A stretch of 64,000 bases of DNA from NCBI RefSeq assembly GCF_001307035.1, contig NZ_LKIU01000005.1, positions 692,876 through 756,875 on the forward strand, given 5' to 3'. Source of the DNA: Arthrobacter sp. Edens01 (GTDB taxonomy: Bacteria; Actinomycetota; Actinomycetes; Actinomycetales; Micrococcaceae). Position 1 is the first letter of the stretch, and each line of letters opens with the position of its first letter. Position numbers and translations under genes: made by a program. Below, one piece after another: positions 11,906 through 20,648 of the stretch. The notes under the pieces are model-generated. The model did not search any database. It was not told where the DNA came from and saw only the letters and a program-made list of their open reading frames with translations.

Positions 11906-12265
11906 CTAGCTGTACATGACGTAGACCTTGGACAGCCGTTCAGTGACGTTCCAGGTGCCGGTCCAGCCCTGCGGGAAAACAGCGAGGTCGCCCGGACCGA
12001 CTTCCTTGGGCTCTTCGCCGTCGCGCTGGACCGTCATCCGGCCGCCGAGCACGTAGATGACCTCGCCGCCGTCGGAGAAGTCCCACCGGGACAGGCCGGT
12101 TGCGGTTTCCCATGTGCCCGCGTGGATTGTTTCCTCCTCGGTGGAGAACAGGTTGTAGGTCTTGGTCTCGATCTCCGCGCCCAGCGGGTCCGCCAGCGGA
12201 AGCGCGAGGGGCTCCACTTCCTTCTCGGACTCTTCAACCTGGGCGATGCTGCGGACGATTGCCAT
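11906..12265 (-). CDS. Small cupin-domain protein (DUF861/EutQ-like)
   Basis: A 119-aa single-domain cupin. The barrel is visible from HAGTWETATG through GGEVIYVLGGRMTVQ to VGPGDLAVFPQGWTGTW, matching the cupin_3 (DUF861) pattern. The start was set at 12265, with CGAGGAGCCCGC directly before the ATG; a longer frame to 12379 has no such signal and would run over the palindromic operator. It is divergent from the FabL-like/ligase/ketosynthase genes. Members of this fold often bind a metal and a small acid, but the function here is unknown. Confidence 0.8.
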   Translation of the reverse strand: MAIVRSIAQVEESEKEVEPLALPLADPLGAEIETKTYNLFSTEEETIHAGTWETATGLSRWDFSDGGEVIYVLGGRMTVQRDGEEPKEVGPGDLAVFPQGWTGTWNVTERLSKVYVMYS

Positions 12266-12287
12266 GCGGGCTCCTCGGGTAGTCTCC

Positions 12288-12313
12288 AAAACCAATATTC
12301 CAATATTGGTTTT
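12288..12313. promoter_or_regulatory. Palindromic operator upstream of the cupin gene
   Basis: A perfect 12-2-12 inverted repeat: AAAACCAATATT, CC, AATATTGGTTTT. It is AT-rich in a GC-rich setting and sits 23-48 bases before the cupin start, within the divergent region that also precedes the reductase/ligase/ketosynthase genes. Size and symmetry fit a TetR-family dimer or dimer pair. The TetR at 11224 is the natural candidate. Confidence 0.75.
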
Positions 12314-12532
12314 CTCAAGGTAGTGAGTCGTTGCAGCACCGCCAACTTCATTACGTACCGTGCACCCTTGACGCAGCACCGGCGCGGGATAACGATTTAC
12401 GGACCAAGGGGGTCTGCTGACAGGCCGGATTACTCCGGAACAGGACTCCGCCCGGTTCCCGGATACCCGTTTGGGAACCGCAGCCCGAACTTCGAGACGC
12501 CGGCGCCGGGTTCACGGTGCGGAAGGTTGCCC

Positions 12533-13396
12533 GTGGAAGATCCCCAGGAGTCCGAAGACGTCCGGCAGCGCGTGCACGAAGGCAAAATCGCCCTGGTCAC
12601 CGGCGCGTCCCGGGGTATCGGAAGGCGGGTGGCTGAGCGGCTCGCAGCGCAGGGGGCGCAGGTGGTGATCGGCTACCGGAAGAACGCGGACCTGGCCAAG
12701 GAAACCGTGGCGGAGCTGCAGCGGGTGGGCGGCGGAGGGCTGGCGGTGCAGGCGGACATCGAAAACCCCGAGGACATTGTCCGGTTGTTCGACGCCGCAG
12801 CCGCCGAGTACGGACGCCTGGACTACTTCGTGAACAACGCCGCCGCGGCCGCGTTCAAGAAGGTGGTGGATCTCAAGACCCACCATCTGGATCGCGCCTA
12901 CGCCGTGAATGTGCGGCCCTTTGTGCTCGGCGCGCAGGAGGCAGTGAAACTGATGGACGACGGCGGCAGGATCGTGGCGCTGACTTCTTACGGGAGCGTG
13001 CGGGCCTTTCCTACCTACGCGGCACTGGGCTCCTACAAGGCCGCCGTCGAATCCTTTGTCCGGTTTATGGCCGTGGAGTTCGCCGGCTACGGGATCAACG
13101 TCAACGCCGTGAACGGCGGGCTGATCGACTCCGACTCGCTCGAGTACTTCTACACCATGGACGGCATGGCCCCGATGGACAGCGTGATTTCCCGCATCCC
13201 CAAGCGCCGCCCCGGCACCGTGGACGAAATGGCCGCCACCGTGGACTTCCTGCTCTCCCCGGGAGCCGAGTACATCACCGGGCAGTCCCTGGCCGTGGAC
13301 GGCGGCCTGTCCGTAATCGCCCCGCCGTTCTTCAGTGAAACCACACCCCCAGTAGCGCTTCCCGAGCGTCCACGGCGGCCGCATCCCGAAGACTGA
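12533..13396 (+). CDS. FabL-like enoyl-ACP reductase (short-chain dehydrogenase fold)
   Basis: A 287-aa SDR-fold protein. The NAD(P) motif TGASRGIG is at residues 23-30, VNNAA follows the fourth strand, and the active site reads YAALGSYK, a Tyr-X6-Lys spacing. This spacing is typical of enoyl-ACP reductases (FabI/FabL) rather than classical YX3K dehydrogenases. The C-terminus GQSLAVDGG also fits the FabL group. I chose GTG 12533, with GGAAGG just upstream; an open frame continues far upstream but has no coding character. It is followed after 18 bases by the adenylate-forming ligase and acts with it and the ketosynthase on an acyl chain (inference). Confidence 0.82.
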   Translation: MEDPQESEDVRQRVHEGKIALVTGASRGIGRRVAERLAAQGAQVVIGYRKNADLAKETVAELQRVGGGGLAVQADIENPEDIVRLFDAAAAEYGRLDYFVNNAAAAAFKKVVDLKTHHLDRAYAVNVRPFVLGAQEAVKLMDDGGRIVALTSYGSVRAFPTYAALGSYKAAVESFVRFMAVEFAGYGINVNAVNGGLIDSDSLEYFYTMDGMAPMDSVISRIPKRRPGTVDEMAATVDFLLSPGAEYITGQSLAVDGGLSVIAPPFFSETTPPVALPERPRRPHPED

Positions 13397-13414
13397 CGGA
13401 AAGGACAGAACCCA

Positions 13415-15073
13415 ATGCCATACGATGCAGGGCGGTTCAAGGACTACTTCGAATCCCAGATGACCTACGGCGCCGGATTCCGGCGCAACGTCGCCCGGTA
13501 CGGCAGCGCCGTCGCCATGATCGATCCACCCACCGGACGCCAGTGGACCTACGCCCGGCTGGGTGCCGACGTCGACCGCTGTGCCGCGATGCTGGCCGAA
13601 CACGGCGTGCGCGCAGGGGACCGGGTGATGTACCAGCTCTTCAACGGCGTCGAATTCGCGCTGCTTTACCTGGCCGCCCACAGGCTGGGCGCGATCAGCG
13701 TGCCCATCAACTACCGGCTCGCTCCGGGGGAAACCGCGCACATCCTGCGGGACAGTGAACCGTCGGTGTTTATTGTCGACGCCGAGTGCGCGGCGTCCGC
13801 GGCACAGGCGCTGGAGCTGTCCGGCGCCACACCGCACATCTTGGTGGTGGGCCAGGCTGACCTGCCGCAGGGCTGGGAGAACTTCGACGCCGCGCTGCAG
13901 GCTGCCTCCGGGTCGGTCCCGGAACTGCCGGCGGACTACTCCGCCTACGACGAGTCCACCCGGCTGTACACCTCGGGCACTACGGGCATGCCCAAGGGCG
14001 TGTCCCTGCCCTCGCTGGCGGAACTCATGAGCGCGCACGACGTGATCATGCACTTCCCGCTCAGCCCGCAGGACCGGACCCTGAACATGACCCCCTGGTT
14101 CCACCGTGGCGGGCTGCACTCGGGTGGACCGAATCCGTCCTTCTACATCGGTGCAGGAGTAGTGCCGCTGCGCAGCTTCAATCCCTCCACAGTGCTGGAC
14201 TGGGTGGGGGAGTACAGGCTGACGTTCCTGATCGGCGCGCCCACCACGCTGGAGATGATCGCCGCGGAGCAGGAGAAACAGCCGCGGGACATCTCCACGC
14301 TCAAGGGCATTGTGACCATGGGGGCGCCGCTGGACCGGGCGGCGGCGCTGCGGTACCAGGAGCTGCTGACCCCGCGGATCTTCAACGGCTACGGCACCAC
14401 CGAAGCCTTTTGGAACACCTTCCTGCGCCCCGAGGACCTGCCCGCCCGGGCCGGCACCGCAGGTCGGTCCTGCACGGATGACGACGTCGCCGTCGTCAAG
14501 GTCTTCCCGGACCGGCGCGGCCGGCCGGATGAGCTGGCCGCCCAGGATGGTACCGAGGCCGGGGAGGTGATCATGCGCTCGCCGAAGGCCGGGTACAGCT
14601 ACGTGAATCTGCCGGGTGTGGAGGAGGAGAAGTTCTTCGAGGGGTGGCTGTATCCCGGGGACATGGCCACCTGGGATGAGGACGGCTTTGTGACGATCCT
14701 GGGCCGCAAGGACGACATGATCATTTCCGGCGGCGAGAACATCCATCCGGTGCAGGTCGAGGGTGTGCTCGCGGAACACCCTGAGGTGCTGGATTCAGTG
14801 GTGGTGGGTGTCCCGGATTCGCAGTGGGGGCAGCGCGTGGTGGCGTATGTCGTGCCGCGCAGTGAGGATGCGACGGCGGATGCGCTGGAGGAGTTCTGCC
14901 TGTCCCATCCCGGCCTGGCCGACTATAAGCGCCCGCGCGCCTACCGGTTCGTGGACTCGGTGCCGCTGACCGCGACCGGCAAGAAGATGCACTTCAAACT
15001 GGCCGAAACAGCTGCGGAGGATCTGGGCGCCGGGCGGCTGATTGCTCCGGGCGCCGCGGTGGCGAGGGAGTGA
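13415..15073 (+). CDS. Adenylate-forming acyl-CoA/acyl-acid ligase
   Basis: A 552-aa ANL-superfamily enzyme that activates a carboxylic acid as acyl-AMP and usually transfers it to CoA or a carrier thiol. Motifs: P-loop YTSGTTGMPKG (about residue 187), NGYGTTEAFWNT, GWLYPGDMATWDEDG, GRKDDMI and the catalytic lysine in TGKKMHF near the C-terminus. The ATG is preceded by GGAAAGGAC. It sits in an operon between the FabL-like reductase and a ketosynthase. The substrate is unknown; the family includes medium/long-chain fatty-acid and aromatic-acid ligases. Confidence 0.88.
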   Translation: MPYDAGRFKDYFESQMTYGAGFRRNVARYGSAVAMIDPPTGRQWTYARLGADVDRCAAMLAEHGVRAGDRVMYQLFNGVEFALLYLAAHRLGAISVPINYRLAPGETAHILRDSEPSVFIVDAECAASAAQALELSGATPHILVVGQADLPQGWENFDAALQAASGSVPELPADYSAYDESTRLYTSGTTGMPKGVSLPSLAELMSAHDVIMHFPLSPQDRTLNMTPWFHRGGLHSGGPNPSFYIGAGVVPLRSFNPSTVLDWVGEYRLTFLIGAPTTLEMIAAEQEKQPRDISTLKGIVTMGAPLDRAAALRYQELLTPRIFNGYGTTEAFWNTFLRPEDLPARAGTAGRSCTDDDVAVVKVFPDRRGRPDELAAQDGTEAGEVIMRSPKAGYSYVNLPGVEEEKFFEGWLYPGDMATWDEDGFVTILGRKDDMIISGGENIHPVQVEGVLAEHPEVLDSVVVGVPDSQWGQRVVAYVVPRSEDATADALEEFCLSHPGLADYKRPRAYRFVDSVPLTATGKKMHFKLAETAAEDLGAGRLIAPGAAVARE

Positions 15074-15081
15074 GGGACGGG

Positions 15082-16314
15082 ATGAGCGAACGGGTGGTCA
15101 TCACCGGGATGGGGGCGCAGACTCCGCTCGGTGGGTCGTGGCCGCTGACCTGGGAGGCGCTCAAGGAAGGCAAGTCCGGCGTAGACCGGATTACCGCCTT
15201 CGACGCTTCCGAGTTCCCGACACGGATCGCTGCCGAGGTGAAGGGCTTCGACCCCGCGGCCTGGCTGCCGGTAAAGCGGATCAACCGGTCGTCGCGGGCG
15301 TCGCAGCTCGCCGTTGCGGCGGCCCGGGAAGCAGCGGCCGACGCCGGTTTCGGCACCACGCTGGAGGAGCTCGACGCCGCCGTCGTTATCAACAGCGCCG
15401 TCTCTGGATATCCGGAGGTGCAGGATGCCACCCGGCTGTTCGACGCCCAGGGCATCCGGCCGGTCAGCCCGAGTTTCGTGGCGTCGTCGCTCACCAATAT
15501 GCCGGCCTGCGAAGTCGCGATCGACCTCGCCGTACACGGTCCGGTGAATGCCAGCGCGCTCGCCTGCGCCAGCGGAACGCACGCCCTGTTGGAGGCGCGG
15601 CGCACGCTGCTGGCGGGGGACGCCGACGTCGTAATTGCCGGTGGAACGGATGCCGCGATCACGCCGGTGATGTTCGCAGGGCTGACCACCATGCGCGGCC
15701 TCTCGCGGAGCAATGACGTGCCGCAGGAGGCATCGCGCCCGTTCGACGTCGAGAGGGACGGGTTTGTGTTCGGCGAGGGTGCGGTGGTGTGTGTGATGGA
15801 GACGCTGGAGCACGCCCGTGCCCGCGGCGCCCGGGTGTACGCCGAGGTGCTCGGCGGGGCGATGACGTCCGACGCGTTCCACATTGTGGCGCCGGAGCCG
15901 AGCGGAAAGTATGCGGCCGAGGCGATTTCCCGGACGCTGGCGCAGGCCCGGTTGGACCCGGGGGAGGTGGATCTGGTCTGCGCGCACGGCACGTCAACGA
16001 AGGCCAATGACCGGACGGAAACGTTGGCGCTGCACTCCGTGTTCGGCGAGCATGCCGGGTCCCTGGCGGTGACGGCCCCGAAGTCGATGACCGGGCACCT
16101 GATTGGAGCCGCCGGAACGCTGGCGTCGCTGCTGTGTGCCATGTCGATCGTTGAAGGCGTGGTTCCGCCGACGATCAACTACACGACGCCGGACCCGGAA
16201 TGCGACCTGGACTATGTGCCCAACACTGCGCGGGAGCAGGAAGTGCAGTATGCCGTGACGAATGCGTTCGGGTTCGGCGGGCAGAACTGTGTGGTGGCGT
16301 TCGGGCGGGTTTAG
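15082..16314 (+). CDS. Beta-ketoacyl synthase (FabF/KAS II-like)
   Basis: A 410-aa condensing enzyme. The Cys-His-His triad is visible: Cys at about residue 162 in ALACASGTHALLEA, His in CAHGTSTKANDRTE and His in KSMTGHLIGAAG, with a C-terminal GGQNCVVAFG. Length and motifs fit FabF-type enzymes and PKS-II ketosynthases. ATG 15082 (MSERVVITGMG) is preceded by GAGGGAC; a GTG at 15070 overlapping the ligase stop is an alternative. No acyl carrier protein, malonyl transferase or dehydratase is nearby, so it would have to borrow these from primary fatty-acid synthesis. Confidence 0.88.
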   Translation: MSERVVITGMGAQTPLGGSWPLTWEALKEGKSGVDRITAFDASEFPTRIAAEVKGFDPAAWLPVKRINRSSRASQLAVAAAREAAADAGFGTTLEELDAAVVINSAVSGYPEVQDATRLFDAQGIRPVSPSFVASSLTNMPACEVAIDLAVHGPVNASALACASGTHALLEARRTLLAGDADVVIAGGTDAAITPVMFAGLTTMRGLSRSNDVPQEASRPFDVERDGFVFGEGAVVCVMETLEHARARGARVYAEVLGGAMTSDAFHIVAPEPSGKYAAEAISRTLAQARLDPGEVDLVCAHGTSTKANDRTETLALHSVFGEHAGSLAVTAPKSMTGHLIGAAGTLASLLCAMSIVEGVVPPTINYTTPDPECDLDYVPNTAREQEVQYAVTNAFGFGGQNCVVAFGRV

Positions 16315-16329
16315 GCCTTACCCCCTCCG

Positions 16330-16386
16330 CGAGATGACAGAAACTGCACGATAGAGGCCCTCTAACGTGCAGTTTCTGTCATCTCG
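16330..16386. terminator. Perfect 21-bp-arm palindrome between convergent genes
   Basis: Arms 16330-16350 (CGAGATGACAGAAACTGCACG) and 16366-16386 are perfectly complementary. The inner part (TAGAGG-C-CCTCTA) continues the stem. It lies between the ketosynthase and the convergent thioredoxin-like gene, so it is a likely bidirectional terminator. It is related in sequence to the palindrome at 11151. Confidence 0.8.
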
Positions 16387-16396
16387 GTGAAGGCTA

Positions 16397-17086
16397 TTAG
16401 CGGCCGAGGGCGGCGTCGAGCTGTTCCTGGATCTCGCTGTAGGCGCCTGTCGAAAGCTGGATTTCCTTACCGTCCAGCAGCAGCGTTGGGGTGTGCTGGA
16501 TCGAGAGGTCCTGGGCGTCCTGCAGGTCGCGGGCCACACGGTCCTTAATGGCGTCCGAGTTGTAGTCGGCTTCGAACTGCTCCATGTTCAGGCCGAGCTC
16601 TTCGGCGTAGCCGGCAAAGACATCGTCCACGCTGGACTCGGTCTTCCAGTCCTGCTGGTGCTCAAAGACCTTGGCGGCCATCTGCTCCATGGCACCCTGT
16701 TCGGCTGCGGCTTCCACGGCGCGGGCGGAGGGCTCGGCGTTCTGGTGCTTGGGCAGCGGGTAGTTCCGCACCACGATCTGCACCTGGTCGCCGTAGTCCG
16801 CCTTGGCCTGCTGGATCAGAGTGTCCATCATGGCGCAGTAGGGGCACTGGTAATCGGTGAACAAGACCAGCGTGGCCTGCGGGTCTGCAGGGTTGGTGAT
16901 GGTCCGGGCGTCGGCGGGGACCAGCTTGTCCTGCTGGTCTGCCGGGATCGAGAATTCCGCGGGGGCGCTGGTGGAGGTTGATGCTGAGGGGGACTCAGCG
17001 GGGGATTCTGCGGACGTGCCGCAGGAAACGATTCCGCCGCTAACCAGCAGCCCGGCAATGACTAGTGAGGGTACAACCCTGCGCAT
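16397..17086 (-). CDS. Secreted DsbA-like thiol-disulfide oxidoreductase, lipoprotein
   Basis: A 229-aa protein. The N-terminal signal peptide ends in a plausible lipobox (IVSC, lipid-modified Cys at residue 22), followed by a Ser/Pro/Thr-rich linker to about residue 45. A thioredoxin_4 domain carries the active site CPYC at residues 81-84 (TDYQCPYC) and the cis-proline in HTPTLLL. Such extracytoplasmic proteins form or shuffle disulfides in exported proteins. The ATG is preceded by GGAAAGGAAC. It is monocistronic, with long spacers on both sides. Confidence 0.88.
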   Translation of the reverse strand: MRRVVPSLVIAGLLVSGGIVSCGTSAESPAESPSASTSTSAPAEFSIPADQQDKLVPADARTITNPADPQATLVLFTDYQCPYCAMMDTLIQQAKADYGDQVQIVVRNYPLPKHQNAEPSARAVEAAAEQGAMEQMAAKVFEHQQDWKTESSVDDVFAGYAEELGLNMEQFEADYNSDAIKDRVARDLQDAQDLSIQHTPTLLLDGKEIQLSTGAYSEIQEQLDAALGR

Positions 17087-17429
17087 AGTTCCTTTCCTGG
17101 GTTGAGGAAGCGCGCAGCTCTAGGCGCGCAGGTAGTACGGAATGGGAAGTTTGTTTTCCCTTTAAATGTTTCCACCAGCCACAGGGGGACTGGAAGGCGG
17201 TTGCCGCGTGATCTTGCTCCACCGAGTTTGTGGCCGGGGCTACTGATGGTTCGTTTGGCCTGCAGACATTGCCCTCGGGCCTCTCTTTGTGAAGGGTTCC
17301 AACGCGGCCAACCGCTAGTTCTGCCGCCTCATGTGCCCAATTCCCGGAGTTGGAATGAAGGCCCCTCGAAAAAACTCCTTGTGGGACGCGAATCACGGTG
17401 CTAGGTTCTTGTCACTTCTAGAGGATCAG
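17087..17429. other. Intergenic region at the left edge of a low-GC operon
   Basis: No supported gene is seen. Base composition falls from strongly GC-rich to more balanced across this stretch. I see no tRNA, integrase or direct repeat that would mark an integration site. It must contain the promoter of the catabolic operon that starts at 17482. Confidence 0.5.
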
Positions 17430-17446
17430 GTCCTTGTATATAGGAC
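17430..17446. promoter_or_regulatory. Inverted repeat before the IclR-containing operon
   Basis: GTCCT-TGTATAT-AGGAC, a 5-7-5 inverted repeat, ends 35 bases before the first gene of the operon. The AT-rich centre and position suit an operator for the operon's own IclR regulator (inference). TATATAGGAC may overlap the -10 region. Confidence 0.4.
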
Positions 17447-17481
17447 ATTCACCTTCTTCGGACAACCAATCAAGGACGTTC

Positions 17482-19203
17482 ATGAGTGCCGCCGTTACAC
17501 AACAAAGACAAGCGCAACAGATTATGCATCCCCGGTGGCTAGGGGCCTTGCAGCCGAACAGGCTCAGTGCCGCCCGCAGCTTCGTAGCAAAGATGGTTCG
17601 GGAACATTGGGACATCCAGCTGGTCAATACCGAGGTGGATCGCCTGGGCAACGGCACCTTGATCTACAGGCTCGACACTCCGGGCGGTGTCATGTCATTT
17701 GTCGCATTCGTGTCTGAACCCCGTTCAGTCAATCGGACCTCCAGAATCATCGGGTCCAGTTGGGACATGTTGGGCAGCCTAATGGATGGCGAACCTGACT
17801 TGGACCGAATCGAACAGAACCGTCGCGAATTGCCCAAGCTCTATGCCGGCAGAGCTCCAGAAGGGACCCTGACATGGTTCCGCGCCAACCAAAGCACGCG
17901 CCTCTTCGAACATGTCCGTGAGTGCCTTGCCGCCGGGCGACAGCCGAGCAAAGAACTGGTTGCCGAAGTGGGCTACCTGATGCGTAACACAGGCCTCGAC
18001 GGAAATGGCACTTTTGGCACTCGAGACTTCCGGGAACTCGGCCCAGGCCACCCGCTTTCCACTCCCTATCACGCCCAAATGCTGTCCGCGTACCTGATGC
18101 GAGAGGTCTCCATTGACTTGGTACAGCACCTAGCAAAACTTGATCATGAAGGAGCGGCGCTACTCGCCCCAGATATCCGCCGGAGTATCGCCATTGGCAA
18201 CGGATCGGCATTGGGCCTGGTCCTATTTACCTTCAATCGGCCGCATCTGATCGGTACTCTCATTGAACGATACGAAAAGGCGCTGTCTCACGCTCTAGAC
18301 CTCCCGCTCGCAAGCGACGATCCCGCTTGGGATCGTCTGGAGGCTTTGGTCAACCGCTCAATTCTCTACCGTCAGCAGGATCTCGGTCGTTATGTGACGT
18401 TGCCTAGCGGCCCGCAGATATCCTCGGAACTCCGCTTTGTAAAGCGTCTTATTGACGCTGCACGTGGCGGGGGGTACCCTCTACCGCTCCGGGCGCTTGA
18501 GGAATCAATGGCCGGACGTGTCCTTCCGGAAACGATCGAGACCATTCACTCCATACTCTTGGAGCTGGACCCAGCGGCGACAGATAGGTTCATGGTCACT
18601 GCGGCGCTCGATGAGAGTCTTTTAACCGACGGTGCGCAGCGCATTGCGGCCCTCCGGCAAAGTATTCGACAGAATTTCTCTTGGGCAGTAGATATCCAAC
18701 TCGCTTCTGCAGATGAGGCCTCACGCGTTTGGTACAAGTCCAGGGATTCTGAGGAACCGCGGTGCGGGCCCTCAAATGAGGTCCCCGAAGGCACCATTGA
18801 CCTCTCCTTTGACATTCCACGAGAGATACAACGCCTGCTGCGAAGAATTGACCAAGATAGCCGACTCACGACTGTCGGCGCACTGTTAGTGGCAGACCCG
18901 ACCCTTGAGCAAATCGTTGCTCACGTGCAGAATTTGGCCGATCTTCCGTATGCCATCCCTCGTATGGACATTAAAGATGATTACCTGGTGCCCGTTCACC
19001 TCATCCACTTGCTCAACGGGTTTGCTTTCGGCGTAGATAAGACCGTCGACAGGCTCGAGCGTATCTTGCGCGGGGTCATCTTCGAGGGCGCACCCTACCG
19101 CGACGAACTGGGCTGTCCCGATGCCGCGGACTGGTACTGGGCTCCACACCACGATTCCTATGTCCTGCCCGTGGTTGAGACAGTCGAGTGGAGCGACAGG
19201 TAA
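17482..19203 (+). CDS. Uncharacterised 573-aa protein, first gene of the catabolic operon
   Basis: I do not recognise this family. It is a soluble protein without signal peptide or membrane segments, rich in charged helices, with a conserved-looking central part (EVGYLMRNTGLDGNGTFG at about residues 165-182) and a C-terminal DWYWAPHHDSYVLPVVE. ATG 17482 has AAGGAC four bases upstream; the frame is open back to a TTG at 17434, but that start would lie inside the inverted repeat. The stop is immediately followed by the IclR start, so the genes are co-transcribed. Codon use is less GC-biased than in neighbouring regions. Its place at the head of the operon suggests a catabolic enzyme, but no motif proves it. 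Confidence 0.75.
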   Translation: MSAAVTQQRQAQQIMHPRWLGALQPNRLSAARSFVAKMVREHWDIQLVNTEVDRLGNGTLIYRLDTPGGVMSFVAFVSEPRSVNRTSRIIGSSWDMLGSLMDGEPDLDRIEQNRRELPKLYAGRAPEGTLTWFRANQSTRLFEHVRECLAAGRQPSKELVAEVGYLMRNTGLDGNGTFGTRDFRELGPGHPLSTPYHAQMLSAYLMREVSIDLVQHLAKLDHEGAALLAPDIRRSIAIGNGSALGLVLFTFNRPHLIGTLIERYEKALSHALDLPLASDDPAWDRLEALVNRSILYRQQDLGRYVTLPSGPQISSELRFVKRLIDAARGGGYPLPLRALEESMAGRVLPETIETIHSILLELDPAATDRFMVTAALDESLLTDGAQRIAALRQSIRQNFSWAVDIQLASADEASRVWYKSRDSEEPRCGPSNEVPEGTIDLSFDIPREIQRLLRRIDQDSRLTTVGALLVADPTLEQIVAHVQNLADLPYAIPRMDIKDDYLVPVHLIHLLNGFAFGVDKTVDRLERILRGVIFEGAPYRDELGCPDAADWYWAPHHDSYVLPVVETVEWSDR

Positions 19204-19959
19204 ATGTCGATCGATAAGACATCAGCCGGGACCAAGCTACTGAGTACCGGTCTTAAAATGCTCCAGCTCATAGATGCGGTGGCTGACTACAAGAACGGCG
19301 TGGGAGTCTCCGAACTGGCGCGTCATCTTGGCTGGTCGCGCAACGTCACTCATCAGTACCTGACTAGCGGAGTCGCCGCAGATTGGTTGGTCCAGGGCGA
19401 GAATCAAAAATACTCTGTCGGCTTCCACGCCGCGGTAGTGGCTAGGAACGCCTCTCCTCACGGTAGGATCCGTCCACTGTTGCTGGCCGAGATGAACGAG
19501 CTAGTGCAGATCGTGAATGCGACGGTGTCTTACGCGGTGCTCGACAAGGAAACTCCGATCGTGATCGACCGCGTCGAACCCAACCGCGCAATCCAGATCA
19601 GGAGTGGACTGGAGTCACGTTTCTCACTTCGAACGTCGGCCTCCGGACAAGTGTTCCTAGCCCATGCGCCAGGACTTATTGAGTCTTCAGTTATAGACAG
19701 CGATGAGGAGGAACTGCAGGAGATCATCAGGCGTGTCAAGAGTCACGGCGCCTCCCGGGTGCACTCGCGTTGGCTTGGTGACGAGATCATCGCAATAGCG
19801 AGCCCTGTGTTCTTGCGGGGGCACTGTGTTGGCGCGTTGAGCGTCATCATGCCCGCCATTCGGAGCGATGCGGACGCTGTCGAGGCTGCTCTGGTTGCCT
19901 GCAGCAAATCGATCAACCATCAACTTCTGAACCAACAGAACGGAATGAGCCAGTGGTGA
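19204..19959 (+). CDS. IclR-family transcriptional regulator
   Basis: A 251-aa protein. The N-terminal winged helix (LKMLQLIDAVADYKNGVGVS, then ELARHLGWSRNVTHQYLTSG) is followed by an IclR-type effector domain (RIRPLLLAEMNELVQ, SLRTSASGQVFLAHAP, IASPVFLRGHCVGALSV). IclR proteins usually control catabolic operons in response to an aromatic or organic-acid ligand. Its ATG follows the upstream stop directly, and its own stop overlaps the next start (GTGA). It probably senses the substrate imported by the downstream transporter. Confidence 0.88.
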   Translation: MSIDKTSAGTKLLSTGLKMLQLIDAVADYKNGVGVSELARHLGWSRNVTHQYLTSGVAADWLVQGENQKYSVGFHAAVVARNASPHGRIRPLLLAEMNELVQIVNATVSYAVLDKETPIVIDRVEPNRAIQIRSGLESRFSLRTSASGQVFLAHAPGLIESSVIDSDEEELQEIIRRVKSHGASRVHSRWLGDEIIAIASPVFLRGHCVGALSVIMPAIRSDADAVEAALVACSKSINHQLLNQQNGMSQW

Positions 19960-20639
19960 ACTCAATCAATCCCGGCGAGGACCATCTCGACGTCGTTGAC
20001 CTCGAAGTAGTCAACAATGGACCCCTTCTGCTTAAGCGCCGCGAACTCACGCTTATCAGCGAGCGGGTGTTCCAACATTACGGGGTAGCCAACGGTGCTT
20101 GGGCCGCAGCCCGTAACAACTTCTTGGACGTTGTCGTGATCCTCAAGGAGGATGCCCTAACAGGCTTAGCAGAGCTCGCAGAATCGTCATCTCCGCTGCA
20201 CCCCGGTGGCCTGGGCGTTGAGGTTTCGAGTGATGGCCGACGGATCGATGCTCGCCACCAGCACGCGTTGGTCGTAGGAGCCATCGTCGGCAACGCCATT
20301 GAATCACAGCTGGCGGACTCCCACACAGTCTCGCTCTCTGTGGTTCATGTCGCTAGCCCCCGGTTCCTCGTCGGGATTGTGCATCGCCTGGCAAGAAGAG
20401 GCGTGCAGGTACGGATTGTCGAGGGTGAGAACTCGGCAACCTTCCTAGCCCAGGGGGCGATCCACAGTGCGCAACCATCCAGCCACGGCGATCTCGTGGA
20501 AGGGATCACTGCTGCTCCGTCGCTGTGGTGGCCCATCTATAACGCCTCGACCCGCGCGCTAAGCGACGTCACCGAGATATCCCGGTTTCACACTGGCAAC
20601 ACCCCCTCACCTACCGCTCGCCGCCTGGCGATCAAGTAA
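19956..20639 (+). CDS. Uncharacterised 227-aa protein of the catabolic operon
   Basis: I do not recognise a family. It is a soluble alpha/beta-looking protein without signal or membrane segments; notable stretches are GVANGAWAAARNNF, HALVVGAIVGNAIESQLAD and RLARRGVQVRIVEGEN. GTG 19956 overlaps the IclR stop by four bases (GTGA), which argues for true translation. It lies between IclR and the dipeptidase-like gene, nine bases before the latter. Membership of this unit suggests a role in the same pathway, but no catalytic motif can be claimed. Confidence 0.7.
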   Translation: MNSINPGEDHLDVVDLEVVNNGPLLLKRRELTLISERVFQHYGVANGAWAAARNNFLDVVVILKEDALTGLAELAESSSPLHPGGLGVEVSSDGRRIDARHQHALVVGAIVGNAIESQLADSHTVSLSVVHVASPRFLVGIVHRLARRGVQVRIVEGENSATFLAQGAIHSAQPSSHGDLVEGITAAPSLWWPIYNASTRALSDVTEISRFHTGNTPSPTARRLAIK

Positions 20640-20648
20640 GGAAACGGC

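Noticed and set aside
12512-14779. 755-aa minus-strand frame opposite reductase and ligase genes
   Set aside because: It is His/Gly/Val-rich with no domain, fully antisense to two well-supported genes.
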